Positions 55,464-64,000 are shown, numbered from the stretch's first letter. The stretch: 64,000 nt of DNA from an uncultured Desulfovibrio sp. (GCA_944327285.1 CALVHG010000001.1:40735-104734), one strand, 5' to 3'. The notes: generated by a model not told the origin, from the letters alone. Numbers and translations: made by a program.

Positions 55464-58400
55464 ATGCTGCCGCTTGTTCTTGCTTCTCTTGTTCGCGCCG
55501 GCGTCGAGGATTTTCTGCGCACCGGCTTTTCCATGCCCGGCGGGACGTTCGCGCATCTGCTGGAAGACTTTATTGCCGACGGCGGCGCCTTCAGGGGGCC
55601 GTATCTTTCGCTGGGTCTGCCTTTCCGCCCGGTGCCGGAGGGGGAGGCGCGGCGTTTCCCCGCGCTGGAACTGCCCTTTGCGCCCTATCTGCATCAGGAG
55701 CTGGCTTTTCGCCGTCTGGCGCCGCGGGAAGACGAGCCGCCGCAATCCACGCTGGTGGCCACGGGAACAGGCTCCGGCAAGACGGAATGTTTTCTGTATC
55801 CCGTGCTGGAATATTGCCGCCGGCAGCGGGAGCTGGGGCGCGAGGGCGTCAAGGCCATTCTTATATATCCCATGAATGCGCTGGCCACGGATCAGGCCGG
55901 GCGCATTGCCCGCTTCATCGCGCAGCGGCCCGCGCTGGCGGGACTGCACGCGGGGCTGTATGTGGGCGGTCAGGAACAGGGCGGCGGCCACAGAAGCATG
56001 TCCGCCGGGCATGTGATTACGCACCGCGACACCATGCGCGGCAGCCCGCCGGACATTCTGCTGACCAACTATAAAATGCTGGACTTCCTGCTGCTGCGCC
56101 CCGAAGACCGCGATCTGTGGCGCTTTAATGAGCCGGAAACCCTGCGTTATCTGGTCGTGGACGAACTGCACACCTTTGACGGCGCGCAGGGCACGGACCT
56201 GGCATGCCTTATCCGCCGCCTCAAGGCCCGGCTGCGCACGCCCGCTGGAAGCCTGTGCTGCGTGGGAACCTCGGCCACGCTGGGCGACGACGAAAAAGCG
56301 CAGGACGAACTCCTGCGCTATGCGTCGGATATTTTCGGCGAAGCGTTCGACAGGGACGCCATTATCCGCGAGCATCGCCTTTCCCCGGCGGAATTTCTGG
56401 GAGACGGCCTCATTCGCTATACGGAAATTCCCGGAGCAGACTGCCGGGAGGCGCTTGACGTGCGGCGCTACCCGGAGCCGGATGCCTATCTGGCCGCGCA
56501 GTACCGTCTGTGGTTCGGAGAGGATGCCCCGGACGGACTGAAAAGCCCCGACGCCCGGCAGGCACTGGGCGAGCGCCTCAAGGAACACCTCGCCTTTCAG
56601 AATCTAGTGCGCAGCCTGCGTCATGAAGTGCGGGATACCGCCCCGCTGGCGGAACAGCTCTTTCCCGCCGCGGGCGATGCCGATTTCAGGAAGGAGCTGC
56701 TGAACAGTCTGCTTTCTCTGGTCAGCGTGGCCCGGCGACCGCCGAACCTGCCTTTGCTGCATCTGCGGGTACAGCTCTGGCTGCGGGAACTGACGCGCAT
56801 GGTCGCCAGCGTGGAGCGTTCCCCCCGGCTGACCTTTGACTCCGACCTGAACGGCAGGCAGGGCACGCTTCATCTGCCCGTGGTCAGCTGCCGCGAATGC
56901 GGCGCGGCGGCCTGGCTCACTCTTACCACCATCTCACACGGCAGAATCAGTACGGATTTACAAAAAATCTACCGCCTTTTCTTTGGAGCACAGAAAGCGG
57001 GAAATCAGCCCTATACGCTGCTTTTTCCCGAAAAATACCGCAAGGATACCTTTGACGGAACGCGAGGCAGGGAAATGCTGATCTGCGGCTGCTGCGGCAC
57101 TGTTTCCTCCCGCACGGACGAACAGGGGCTGTGCCCCGCCTGCCATGCCGACGCCTGCGTGCCCGTGCTGCTGGAAAGTTCCGACAACGGCACGGACTGC
57201 CCCTTCTGCCGGGCGCACAATCCCTGGCTGATCTTCGGCAGCCGCGCCGCCAGTCTCACAAGCACTGTTATTTCCGTTCTCTTTGGCGCGCCCTGCAACG
57301 ACGACAAAAAGCTCGTCACCTTTTCCGACAATGTGCAGGACGCGGCCCACAGAGCGGGTTTTTTCGGGGCGCGTACCTTTACCGCCACGCTGCGCACGGC
57401 CATGACGCAGGCCCTGCGCTCCTGCGATGAAGAACCTCTGCTGAAGGATTTTCCCCAAATATTTGCCGATTACTGGCGTCGGCGTCTGCCGCTGCCCGCC
57501 TACATTGCCACCTTCATTCATCCCGACATGGAATGGCGGGACGACTACGAAAACCTGCGCAGGCAGGGGAGACTGCCTGAACGTGCCTCCCTGTCCGAAG
57601 ACGTGGACAGGCGTCTGGCCTGGGAAATTGCGGCAACGCATACCTTTACCAGCGGCATAGGTCGCACGCCGGAGCGCACGGGCTGCGCCGTCGCCCATGT
57701 TCCCGCGGCAAGGGTGCGTCAGATTGCGGCAACGCTGCAACTGGTGCTGAGCAATCTGGGCGACCGCCTGCGCCAGTGCGCCGTGCCGCAATGCGCCGCC
57801 TTTCTGGTCGGCTTTCTGCATCATCTGCGGCACTGCGGCGCGGCCTTCGTGCATCCGCTTTTCGAGACGCTGCTCAACAACAGAGGGAGTCTGTACGCCC
57901 TGCGCAGGATTCCCTACATGCCGGCTTTCGGCCCGCGCCACAAGGGCCCCCGCTTTCTGTCTGTCGGCAGGATGGAACACTTTGAACCTCTCCGGCAGGC
58001 CTCGGGCGCGTCCTGGTGCGAGCAGTGGACGCTCCGGGTCTTTCCTGAGCTGCTGGGGCCGGGCGAGCCGAACGCAGGAAATGTGCTGGACAAAACCGTG
58101 GAACTGCTTTGCAGGGAAGGCGTGCTGCGGACCTTTGCTCTGGACGACAGAACTCCCGTCTGGGGGCTTGCCGGGGACAGCCTGCGCCTCTCCTCCCGAG
58201 TGACGCGCCTGCGCTGCGATCAGTGCCGTCAGGAGATTTTCGTTGCCGGAGACGAGGCGGAATTCTGGCAGGGCGCACCCTGCCTGCGCCGTTGCAGAGG
58301 CCATTACGCCCCGGCAGAAACGAAAAACGACTTTTACGGCAATCTGTACCGCTCCGGCGACGTCGTCCGGCTGTTTACCGCCGAACATACCGGTCTGCTG

Positions 58401-61400
58401 TCCCGCGAGGTACGCGAAGAAATCGAACAGTCGTTCAAACGCAAGGACGCGGCGCGCGCCCCCTGGGACTACAATCTCCTTTCCTGTACGCCAACGCTGG
58501 AAATGGGGATTGACATCGGCGATCTTTCCGCCACAATCCAGTGTTCCGTCCCGCCAGCGCAGGCAAACTACCTGCAGCGTATCGGCCGCGCAGGCCGCAC
58601 GGACGGCAACGCCCTCAACGTCACCATTGCCGGAGCGCGGGCGCACGACCTCTATTTTTATGCCGATCCCCTGCTGATGATGCGCGGGCATGTGACCCCG
58701 CCCGGCGTCTTTCTCAATGCCTCGGCCGTGCTGGAACGCCAGCTGACCGCCTACTGCATGGACTGCTGGGTGGATTCCGGCATTCGCGCGCAGGGAGATA
58801 TGCCCGCCCAGCTGGGCAAGGTCCTGAATACGGTGGAGCAGAGCCGCAGCCCCAAACGGCAGGGCAGCGCGGCCTTTCCCTATAACTTTCTGAATTATAT
58901 CGAAAGCCACGCCACGGAAATCTTCTCCGGCTTCACGGCCCTTTTCGGGGATGTCATGCACGAGGAGACGCGCGCCCATCTGCATGCCTTTCTCTTTGGC
59001 AAAAGCGGCGCGCCGGAGGAATATACCCCGCTGGGCTACAAGATTCTTTCCCGGCTGGGCATTAGCCTGACCGAACGCAAGTCCCTGCGCAACAGGGCGC
59101 AAAAAGCCCGCAAGCGCGCCCGGGAACTGGCCGCCTCCCCCGCGCAGGATGATGCCACACGCGAAGAAATACGGCAGCTGCACGGCGAGGCGGACGCTCT
59201 TTCCGCCATTGTCCGCCAGATACAGGACCGGCCCCTGCTCGGCTTTTTTACTGACGAGGGCCTGATGCCCAATTATGCCTTTCCCGAACAGGGCGTCACC
59301 CTGCATTCCATCATCTACCGCAGGCGCACGACACAGGGAGACAACGCCCCGAACTACGACGTGCAGACCTTCGACTATCAGCGGGCCGCCCAGAGCGCCC
59401 TGACGGAATTTGCCCCAGGCAATGCCTTTTATGCGGAAAAGCGCAAGCTCGTCGTCAATCAGGTGGACATAGAAACCGCCCGGCCGCAGACGTGGCGTCT
59501 GTGTCCGGCCTGTTCGCATGCCGTCATCAACAGCCCGCAATGGCAGAATCAGCCCTGCCCCCGCTGCGGCTGTCCGCACTTCATGGAGATCAGCCAGGTT
59601 CGTGAGCTGCTGAAGATGACGCAGGTCTTTGCCACCGCCTCGGCCCGAAAAAGCCGTCTGCTGGATGATGCGGAAAGCCGCGAACCCCGCTTTTTCCTGC
59701 GCCAGCTGCTTATTGACTACAGCCCGGAAGATCAGGGCGAAGCCTTCAAACTGGATACGCAGGAAAGCGTCTTCGGCTACGCGCATATCAGAAAGGCCCA
59801 GTTCCGCGAAATCAACTTCGGCGAGCAGAGCGACAGCGAAGGGATCATGGTGGCGGGCGTCAGCATGCCCCGGCGCGGTTTCCGCATCTGCCGCCAGTGC
59901 GGCAGCGTCCTGCCCGCGCATTCCAGTCCGCGGGATCATGCCTGGGGCTGTCCTGCCCACAGGGCCGGAGCGCCGGAACAGACGCTCGACTGCGTGTATC
60001 TGTACCGGGATTTCAGCTCCGAAGCCATCAAGCTCCTTCTGCCGTTCACAGGAGAAAATTTTGCGCGGGTCAATGTGGATTCGTTCATCGCCGCCTTTGG
60101 GCTGGGCATGAAACTACGCTTCGGCGGCGCGCTTGCCCATTTGCGCAGCACACTGCACACAGAGCCGGAAAACGGCGATCCCGGCCTCCGCAAGCAGTTT
60201 CTGGTTATTTACGATGCCGTTCCGGGCGGTACGGGCTATCTGAAGTATCTGATGCGCGATAATGCCATCTTTGAAATCTTCGACATGGCCCTGCGGCACC
60301 TCGAAGCCTGCGACTGCGCGGAAACGCCCTCGCATGACGGCTGCTACCGCTGCCTGCTGGCCTATCACAACAGCGGGCAGGCCATTTCCAAACACGCCGC
60401 CATGGAGAGCCTGCGAGAGCTGCTGCGCCTGCAAGAGACGCTGACGCGCACGGATACTCTCGACAGCATCAGCACCAGCGGCCTTTTTGAGTCCGAGCTG
60501 GAAAAACGCTTTATTGAAGCCCTGCGCCGCTCCAACAGCCCGCAGCGAAAAATTCTTCTGACACGGCAGATCATCAACGGGCGCGAAGGCTTCTTTCTGG
60601 AAGCAGGGGACTCGCGCTGGACCATCGAACAACAGGTGGAACTGGGGCCGGAACACGGCGTTCGCGTGCCAAGCCGGGCAGACTTTCTGCTGCGTCCGTC
60701 ACGCAGTGACAGCGGCATCAACCCCATAGCCGTTTATACGGACGGCTTTGCCTGGCACAGAGACAGGACGGCACAGGACTGCGCTCAGCGTATGGCTCTG
60801 GTACATTCCGGCCGCTATCTGGTCTGGTCCCTGACCTGGGACGATATAGCGGGAGTCTTTGGCGACACCGTACAGGGCACTCCCCCCGATCTGCTGGAAT
60901 CCGGCTGGGTATCGCCCCAGTCCGAGCGCCTCTGGGAACAGATGGGCCTTGCCGCTTCGGAAAGAATAGACGCCGCCGCAAACAGCTTTGATCTGCTCCT
61001 TGATTGGCTGATCAATCCTGACAGCACAGTCTGGAAGCATCGGGCCGAAGCCTGTGCGGCGTGTTCCGCCATCGGCAGAGCGGACGCCTCCTTCCGGCAG
61101 AATGCCGGCAGGCTCTACCCGGAAGCGGTTTGCAACGCCATCCTGCCGGAACGGCCTGCAGCAGCCCGGCATCTGGAGTCGGCCGGTCACGCCCTGACGG
61201 CCGCCTTGTCCGTAAGCGGCAGGGACTACGTGCCCGCGCTGCTGCTCTGGCTGAATGACGAGCCGCAGCAACGCGAACTGGACGACTTCCGGCAGACATG
61301 GCGTGCATGGCTGCGCGCTGGCAATATCTTTCAATTTGCGCGGTATTTTTGCGCCCTGACGGCCACGGCCTGCCGGGACGGTCTGTTTGACGACTTCGCC

Positions 61401-61724
61401 CCCGTGGCTCCGGGCACGCCGGCCGCGGATATTCAGGCAGGGCAGCAGGCATGGCAGGCCTGCCTTGAGCTTGTGTCGGATGATCGCTTCCATTCCCTGC
61501 TGGACGAACTCATGCGGGCAGGCTGCCCCATTCCCGAGGCCGGTTACGAAATAACGGACGGAGCCCGCGTGCTGGGAGAAGCGGAGCTGGCCTGGCCGGA
61601 CAGGCAGATCGGCATCGTGACAGAGGCCTATGCCTCTCTTGTGACCGCCGCTGCGCCGCTGGGCTGGACGCTATGGCCCGTTGAAACTCTGGATACCAGC
61701 CTCCTGCAACAAAAACTGGGGTAA
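55464..61724 (+). CDS. Giant DEAD/DEAH helicase with DUF1998 and Vsr-like nuclease domain (DruE/DrmA-B-like)
   Basis: A 2086-aa protein. Helicase lobe 1 has Walker A ATGTGSGKTECF (residues 99-110) and DELH box LVVDELHTFDGAQGTD (near 231). Several zinc-binding Cys clusters follow (CRECG near 476, CGCCG near 541, CDQC near 915). Lobe 2 has GRAGRTDGN (near 1041). Zinc ribbons CPAC/CPRCGC (near 1350) and CRQCG (near 1475) lead to the DUF1998 domain with CDCAETPSHDGCYRC (near 1616). Residues about 1670-1810 resemble Vsr (SRADFLL, then VYTDGFAWH, then RMALVHSGRYLVWSLTWDD). Druantia DruE has a similar size and helicase-DUF1998 order; DISARM splits these functions between DrmA and DrmB. The start at 55464 is the first Met beyond the MITE. 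Confidence 0.87.
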   Translation: MLPLVLASLVRAGVEDFLRTGFSMPGGTFAHLLEDFIADGGAFRGPYLSLGLPFRPVPEGEARRFPALELPFAPYLHQELAFRRLAPREDEPPQSTLVATGTGSGKTECFLYPVLEYCRRQRELGREGVKAILIYPMNALATDQAGRIARFIAQRPALAGLHAGLYVGGQEQGGGHRSMSAGHVITHRDTMRGSPPDILLTNYKMLDFLLLRPEDRDLWRFNEPETLRYLVVDELHTFDGAQGTDLACLIRRLKARLRTPAGSLCCVGTSATLGDDEKAQDELLRYASDIFGEAFDRDAIIREHRLSPAEFLGDGLIRYTEIPGADCREALDVRRYPEPDAYLAAQYRLWFGEDAPDGLKSPDARQALGERLKEHLAFQNLVRSLRHEVRDTAPLAEQLFPAAGDADFRKELLNSLLSLVSVARRPPNLPLLHLRVQLWLRELTRMVASVERSPRLTFDSDLNGRQGTLHLPVVSCRECGAAAWLTLTTISHGRISTDLQKIYRLFFGAQKAGNQPYTLLFPEKYRKDTFDGTRGREMLICGCCGTVSSRTDEQGLCPACHADACVPVLLESSDNGTDCPFCRAHNPWLIFGSRAASLTSTVISVLFGAPCNDDKKLVTFSDNVQDAAHRAGFFGARTFTATLRTAMTQALRSCDEEPLLKDFPQIFADYWRRRLPLPAYIATFIHPDMEWRDDYENLRRQGRLPERASLSEDVDRRLAWEIAATHTFTSGIGRTPERTGCAVAHVPAARVRQIAATLQLVLSNLGDRLRQCAVPQCAAFLVGFLHHLRHCGAAFVHPLFETLLNNRGSLYALRRIPYMPAFGPRHKGPRFLSVGRMEHFEPLRQASGASWCEQWTLRVFPELLGPGEPNAGNVLDKTVELLCREGVLRTFALDDRTPVWGLAGDSLRLSSRVTRLRCDQCRQEIFVAGDEAEFWQGAPCLRRCRGHYAPAETKNDFYGNLYRSGDVVRLFTAEHTGLLSREVREEIEQSFKRKDAARAPWDYNLLSCTPTLEMGIDIGDLSATIQCSVPPAQANYLQRIGRAGRTDGNALNVTIAGARAHDLYFYADPLLMMRGHVTPPGVFLNASAVLERQLTAYCMDCWVDSGIRAQGDMPAQLGKVLNTVEQSRSPKRQGSAAFPYNFLNYIESHATEIFSGFTALFGDVMHEETRAHLHAFLFGKSGAPEEYTPLGYKILSRLGISLTERKSLRNRAQKARKRARELAASPAQDDATREEIRQLHGEADALSAIVRQIQDRPLLGFFTDEGLMPNYAFPEQGVTLHSIIYRRRTTQGDNAPNYDVQTFDYQRAAQSALTEFAPGNAFYAEKRKLVVNQVDIETARPQTWRLCPACSHAVINSPQWQNQPCPRCGCPHFMEISQVRELLKMTQVFATASARKSRLLDDAESREPRFFLRQLLIDYSPEDQGEAFKLDTQESVFGYAHIRKAQFREINFGEQSDSEGIMVAGVSMPRRGFRICRQCGSVLPAHSSPRDHAWGCPAHRAGAPEQTLDCVYLYRDFSSEAIKLLLPFTGENFARVNVDSFIAAFGLGMKLRFGGALAHLRSTLHTEPENGDPGLRKQFLVIYDAVPGGTGYLKYLMRDNAIFEIFDMALRHLEACDCAETPSHDGCYRCLLAYHNSGQAISKHAAMESLRELLRLQETLTRTDTLDSISTSGLFESELEKRFIEALRRSNSPQRKILLTRQIINGREGFFLEAGDSRWTIEQQVELGPEHGVRVPSRADFLLRPSRSDSGINPIAVYTDGFAWHRDRTAQDCAQRMALVHSGRYLVWSLTWDDIAGVFGDTVQGTPPDLLESGWVSPQSERLWEQMGLAASERIDAAANSFDLLLDWLINPDSTVWKHRAEACAACSAIGRADASFRQNAGRLYPEAVCNAILPERPAAARHLESAGHALTAALSVSGRDYVPALLLWLNDEPQQRELDDFRQTWRAWLRAGNIFQFARYFCALTATACRDGLFDDFAPVAPGTPAADIQAGQQAWQACLELVSDDRFHSLLDELMRAGCPIPEAGYEITDGARVLGEAELAWPDRQIGIVTEAYASLVTAAAPLGWTLWPVETLDTSLLQQKLG

Positions 61725-61730
61725 TACCTT

Positions 61731-63788
61731 ATGGCCAAAGTCACCATTGCGGTTTCCGCGGACTTCTTTACATCCTTCGCCAGAATTCCCAGAAGGCAGC
61801 AGGGAAAAATCCTGACCTTTATCAACAAGTTCAGAACCAATCCCGAAATGCCCGGCTTCAATTACGAAAAGATACAGTCGGCCCGGGACAGGCGTCTGCG
61901 TTCCGTGCGCATCGACGATACCTATCGCTGTATCCTGCTCATGGCTGAAAAGGACCTTGTCTATATGCTGCTGTGGGTCGATCTCCATGATGACGCCTAT
62001 GCCTGGGCACGGAATCGTGTTTGCAGCATCGATCCGCAGACAGGTGGCATTCAGATTCTGCTCGTGGAGCAGGAAGAACCCGCTGTTCCGGCGGAACCGG
62101 CCCCGACCGCGCTGGCCCGGCTGGATGATGCCAGTCTGGAGCGGCTCGGCATTCCGGCGGAACTCCACGGGCGTGTTCGCGCTGTACGCACGGAGGCCGA
62201 TTTGCTGCGCCTTGAAGCACGCCTTCCTGCTCTCTCTTACGAGTCGCTGCATTTTCTCCAGGCAGGGGAACCGCTGCCGGAAGTTCTTGAGCTTTACGAC
62301 AGCTGCCGGAACGAGACCGACAGGACGCCCCCGGCAAAAGAAGAACCTTCTCTGGAAAAGGCGCTGCACAATCCCTTTTCTCTACAGCATTTCATCGTCG
62401 ATCCCGAAGAAAAGGAACTGACCGCCATGCTGGATGCCCCGCTGGAACGCTGGCGCGTTTTTCTGCATCCCTCCCAGCGGAATCTGGTTGAAAGAGACTG
62501 GGGCGGCCCTGTGCGTATTCTTGGCGGCGCGGGGACAGGCAAAACCGTTGTCGCCCTGCATCGGGCAAGGTGGCTTGCGACGCACCGCTGCGGCCCCGGT
62601 GAAAAAATCCTTTTCACGACATTTACCCGCACGCTTGCCGCCGATATCAGTGACCAGCTGAAACGTATCTGTGAACCGAAGATTATGGAGCGGATTAACG
62701 TCGTCAATCTGGACAAATGGGTCACAGATTTTCTGAAACGCCATGACTACGAATATGAAATCGACTATGGCGACAAGACGGACCGTCTCTGGGAACAGGC
62801 CCGCACGGCCCTGCCCGAAAATGACGCGCTGACGGCCTTGCCGACCTCTTTTTTCATGGACGAATGGAAATATGTCATTCAGCCGCAGGAAATTCTGACT
62901 CAGGCAGACTATTTTGCCGCCCAGCGCATCGGCAGAAAACAAAAACTGACCCGCAGACAGCGCAAGGATATCTGGCCTGTGTTTGAAGAGTTCCGCATTC
63001 TGCTGAACGAGAAGCGTCTGCGCCAGCCGGCCGATGCCATGCGCGAAACAAGAGAACTGCTGGAGCATGAGGGAAAAAAGCCCTACCGCGCCGTCATCGT
63101 TGACGAAGCTCAGGACATGAGCCGTCAGGCCTTCCGCCTGCTCAGAGCGCTTGTCGCCGAAGGGCAGAATGATCTCTTCATCACCGGCGACGCCCATCAG
63201 CGCATCTACGGACAGCCCGTCGTCCTTGGCAACTGCGGCATCGCCATCACCGGACGAGCCCGCAAGTTGCGCATCAACTACAGGACTACGGAAGAAATAC
63301 GGCGTGAAGCAACATCCTTCCTCGCAGGCCTTTGCCCGGACGATCTCGACGGCGGACAGGATGCCAGAGAAGGCTGCGTTTCTCTCCTGCACGGTGAACG
63401 CCCCGTCACGCTGACGTATTCCACCGACGATAAGCTCTATGACCTCATTGCGGCGCATGTTGCCGCACTGACAGGCAAGGGAGTTGCCGCCAGAGATGTC
63501 TGCATCACGGCCCGCACCAACCAGAAATGCGAACACTGCGCGACCCTGCTCCGCGACAGGAACGTGCCCGTCTACATGCTGTCCGCCAGCAAGAGCGACA
63601 ACAGAGACGCGGACGGTGTGCGTCTGGCAACCATGCACCGCGTCAAGGGGCTGGAGTTTGGCGCCGTGTTCCTACTGGACGCCGATCCCGCCTCTTTCGA
63701 CGAGGATGCGGCCCCCCGGGAACAGGCACTCCGCTATGTGGCGGCCTCGCGGGCCAGAAAATATCTGTTCATCTGCAAGAGACAATAG
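61731..63788 (+). CDS. RelE-like domain fused to UvrD-type helicase
   Basis: A 685-aa protein. Residues 1-110 look like a RelE/ParE toxin fold: SADFFTSFARIPRRQQGKIL, then SARDRRLRSVRIDDTYRCILLM, then VYMLLWVDLHDDAYAWA. A linker leads to a superfamily 1 helicase: Walker A GGAGTGKT (near 264), VIVDEAQDMSRQAF (near 458), INYRTTEEIRREA (motif IV, near 515) and MHRVKGLEFGAVFLLDA (near 635). It begins 6 nt after the giant helicase, so it belongs to the same operon. The TAG stop (63786-63788) uses the first base of MITE copy 6. The toxin-like domain may be an RNase or a DNA-binding adaptor. Confidence 0.87.
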   Translation: MAKVTIAVSADFFTSFARIPRRQQGKILTFINKFRTNPEMPGFNYEKIQSARDRRLRSVRIDDTYRCILLMAEKDLVYMLLWVDLHDDAYAWARNRVCSIDPQTGGIQILLVEQEEPAVPAEPAPTALARLDDASLERLGIPAELHGRVRAVRTEADLLRLEARLPALSYESLHFLQAGEPLPEVLELYDSCRNETDRTPPAKEEPSLEKALHNPFSLQHFIVDPEEKELTAMLDAPLERWRVFLHPSQRNLVERDWGGPVRILGGAGTGKTVVALHRARWLATHRCGPGEKILFTTFTRTLAADISDQLKRICEPKIMERINVVNLDKWVTDFLKRHDYEYEIDYGDKTDRLWEQARTALPENDALTALPTSFFMDEWKYVIQPQEILTQADYFAAQRIGRKQKLTRRQRKDIWPVFEEFRILLNEKRLRQPADAMRETRELLEHEGKKPYRAVIVDEAQDMSRQAFRLLRALVAEGQNDLFITGDAHQRIYGQPVVLGNCGIAITGRARKLRINYRTTEEIRREATSFLAGLCPDDLDGGQDAREGCVSLLHGERPVTLTYSTDDKLYDLIAAHVAALTGKGVAARDVCITARTNQKCEHCATLLRDRNVPVYMLSASKSDNRDADGVRLATMHRVKGLEFGAVFLLDADPASFDEDAAPREQALRYVAASRARKYLFICKRQ

Positions 63789-63932
63789 AGCCTTTTCAGT
63801 TTGAAAAAAGGTGAAACGCGAGGCGGCGGCACAGCGCCGCCCGGCCCAAAGTGAGCGGAAAAACCGCGTTTTTTCCGCGAAACGACAGGCCGTATGGTTT
63901 GAAACGCACAGCGTTTCAAACTGAAAATGCTC
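63788..63932 (-). mobile_element. MITE copy 6 (145 bp), reverse orientation
   Basis: Begins GAGCCTTTTCAG, ends GAAAATGCTC, flanked by TA on both sides; the left TA is part of the helicase stop codon. The last 68 bp of the window (63933-64000) show no recognisable feature. Confidence 0.9.
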
Positions 63933-64000
63933 TAGATGTTGTGTTCCAATAGGTTGTTCACCCTTTCCCAGTTCGATAAGTTGGAAGTTCCCACACAAAC

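Noticed and set aside
56958-59960. 1000-codon minus-strand frame inside the giant helicase, with a similar 739-codon frame at 49375-51594 inside the methylase
   Set aside because: Both lie opposite genes with clear motifs; their translations are low-complexity R/A/G/H-rich text without domains.
45498-63788. Calling region C a standard DISARM or BREX locus
   Set aside because: drmC (PLD) and separate drmA/drmB are missing, and there is no BrxC/PglY, PglZ or BrxL gene; only part of the gene set matches DISARM class 1.
1-64000. CRISPR arrays
   Set aside because: No regularly spaced short repeats were seen; the only multi-copy repeats are the dispersed 145-bp MITEs and the short iterons at 29.5-29.65 kb.

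Overview
The window looks like a stretch of bacterial chromosome made almost entirely of stacked mobile DNA. Codon use is GC-rich and proteobacterial. The Dot/Icm-type (IncI-like) conjugation genes, P4-type integrases and general style suggest a Desulfovibrio/Bilophila-like host; this is a low-confidence inference, because no housekeeping marker gene is present. There are no rRNA genes, complete tRNA genes or CRISPR arrays.

Layout. (A) 1-25.5 kb is the right part of an integrative conjugative element (ICE). Its minus-strand Dot/Icm genes run right to left: an HTH protein, dotH, dotG, dotE, icmD, dotI, dotO, an IcmX-position protein, dotA, a small membrane protein, dotD, dotC, dotB, icmT, ardC and a truncated topB. 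A relB/yafQ toxin-antitoxin pair sits on the opposite strand between dotA and the icmX-like gene. (A') A 7.7-kb integrative mobilizable element (IME; 13.2-20.9 kb) has landed inside icmD. It splits the gene into an 80-residue 5' part and a 50-residue 3' part and leaves an 11-bp direct repeat. It carries an MmeI-like restriction-modification enzyme, a MOBP relaxase, MobC, a recognisable oriT, an AlpA-like regulator and its own integrase. (B) 25.5-44.2 kb is a second tRNA-targeted island bounded by a 20-bp direct repeat of the tRNA-Glu 3' end. Its mobility genes (integrase, AlpA, primase-helicase, MOBV relaxase, small accessory protein) are all broken. It carries a Mza/MORC-type defence operon (ankyrin protein, GHKL ATPase, Z1 ATPase, PD-(D/E)XK protein, AIPR, C5 methylase, Vsr, DAC-like protein) and a GNAT/DUF1778 toxin-antitoxin pair. 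The far repeat is followed by what looks like the native tRNA terminator. (C) 44.2-64 kb starts with an FRG-domain gene. It then holds an 18-kb plus-strand operon: SNF2 helicase, large N6-adenine methylase, RloA ATPase, RloB TOPRIM-like protein, a 2086-aa DEAD helicase with DUF1998 and a Vsr-like nuclease domain, and a RelE-like/UvrD helicase fusion. This combines DISARM class 1-like, Druantia E-like and PARIS-like parts and is the best candidate for an undescribed defence system.

Six copies of a ~145-bp palindromic MITE-like element (4.9, 27.5, 31.3, 45.3, 55.3 and 63.8 kb) are scattered through all three regions. Their ends are inverted (GAGC...GCTC), and clean copies are flanked by TA, as for IS630/Tc1-mariner transposition. 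One interrupts alpA, two sit exactly in stop codons, and three bracket the two halves of the region C operon.

The complete tRNA-Glu gene is predicted to lie left of the window, with elements A and B accreted in tandem at its 3' end. Element B appears fixed in place: several mobility genes and two or three defence-operon genes carry indels or a nonsense codon, while the large genes of regions A and C are intact.
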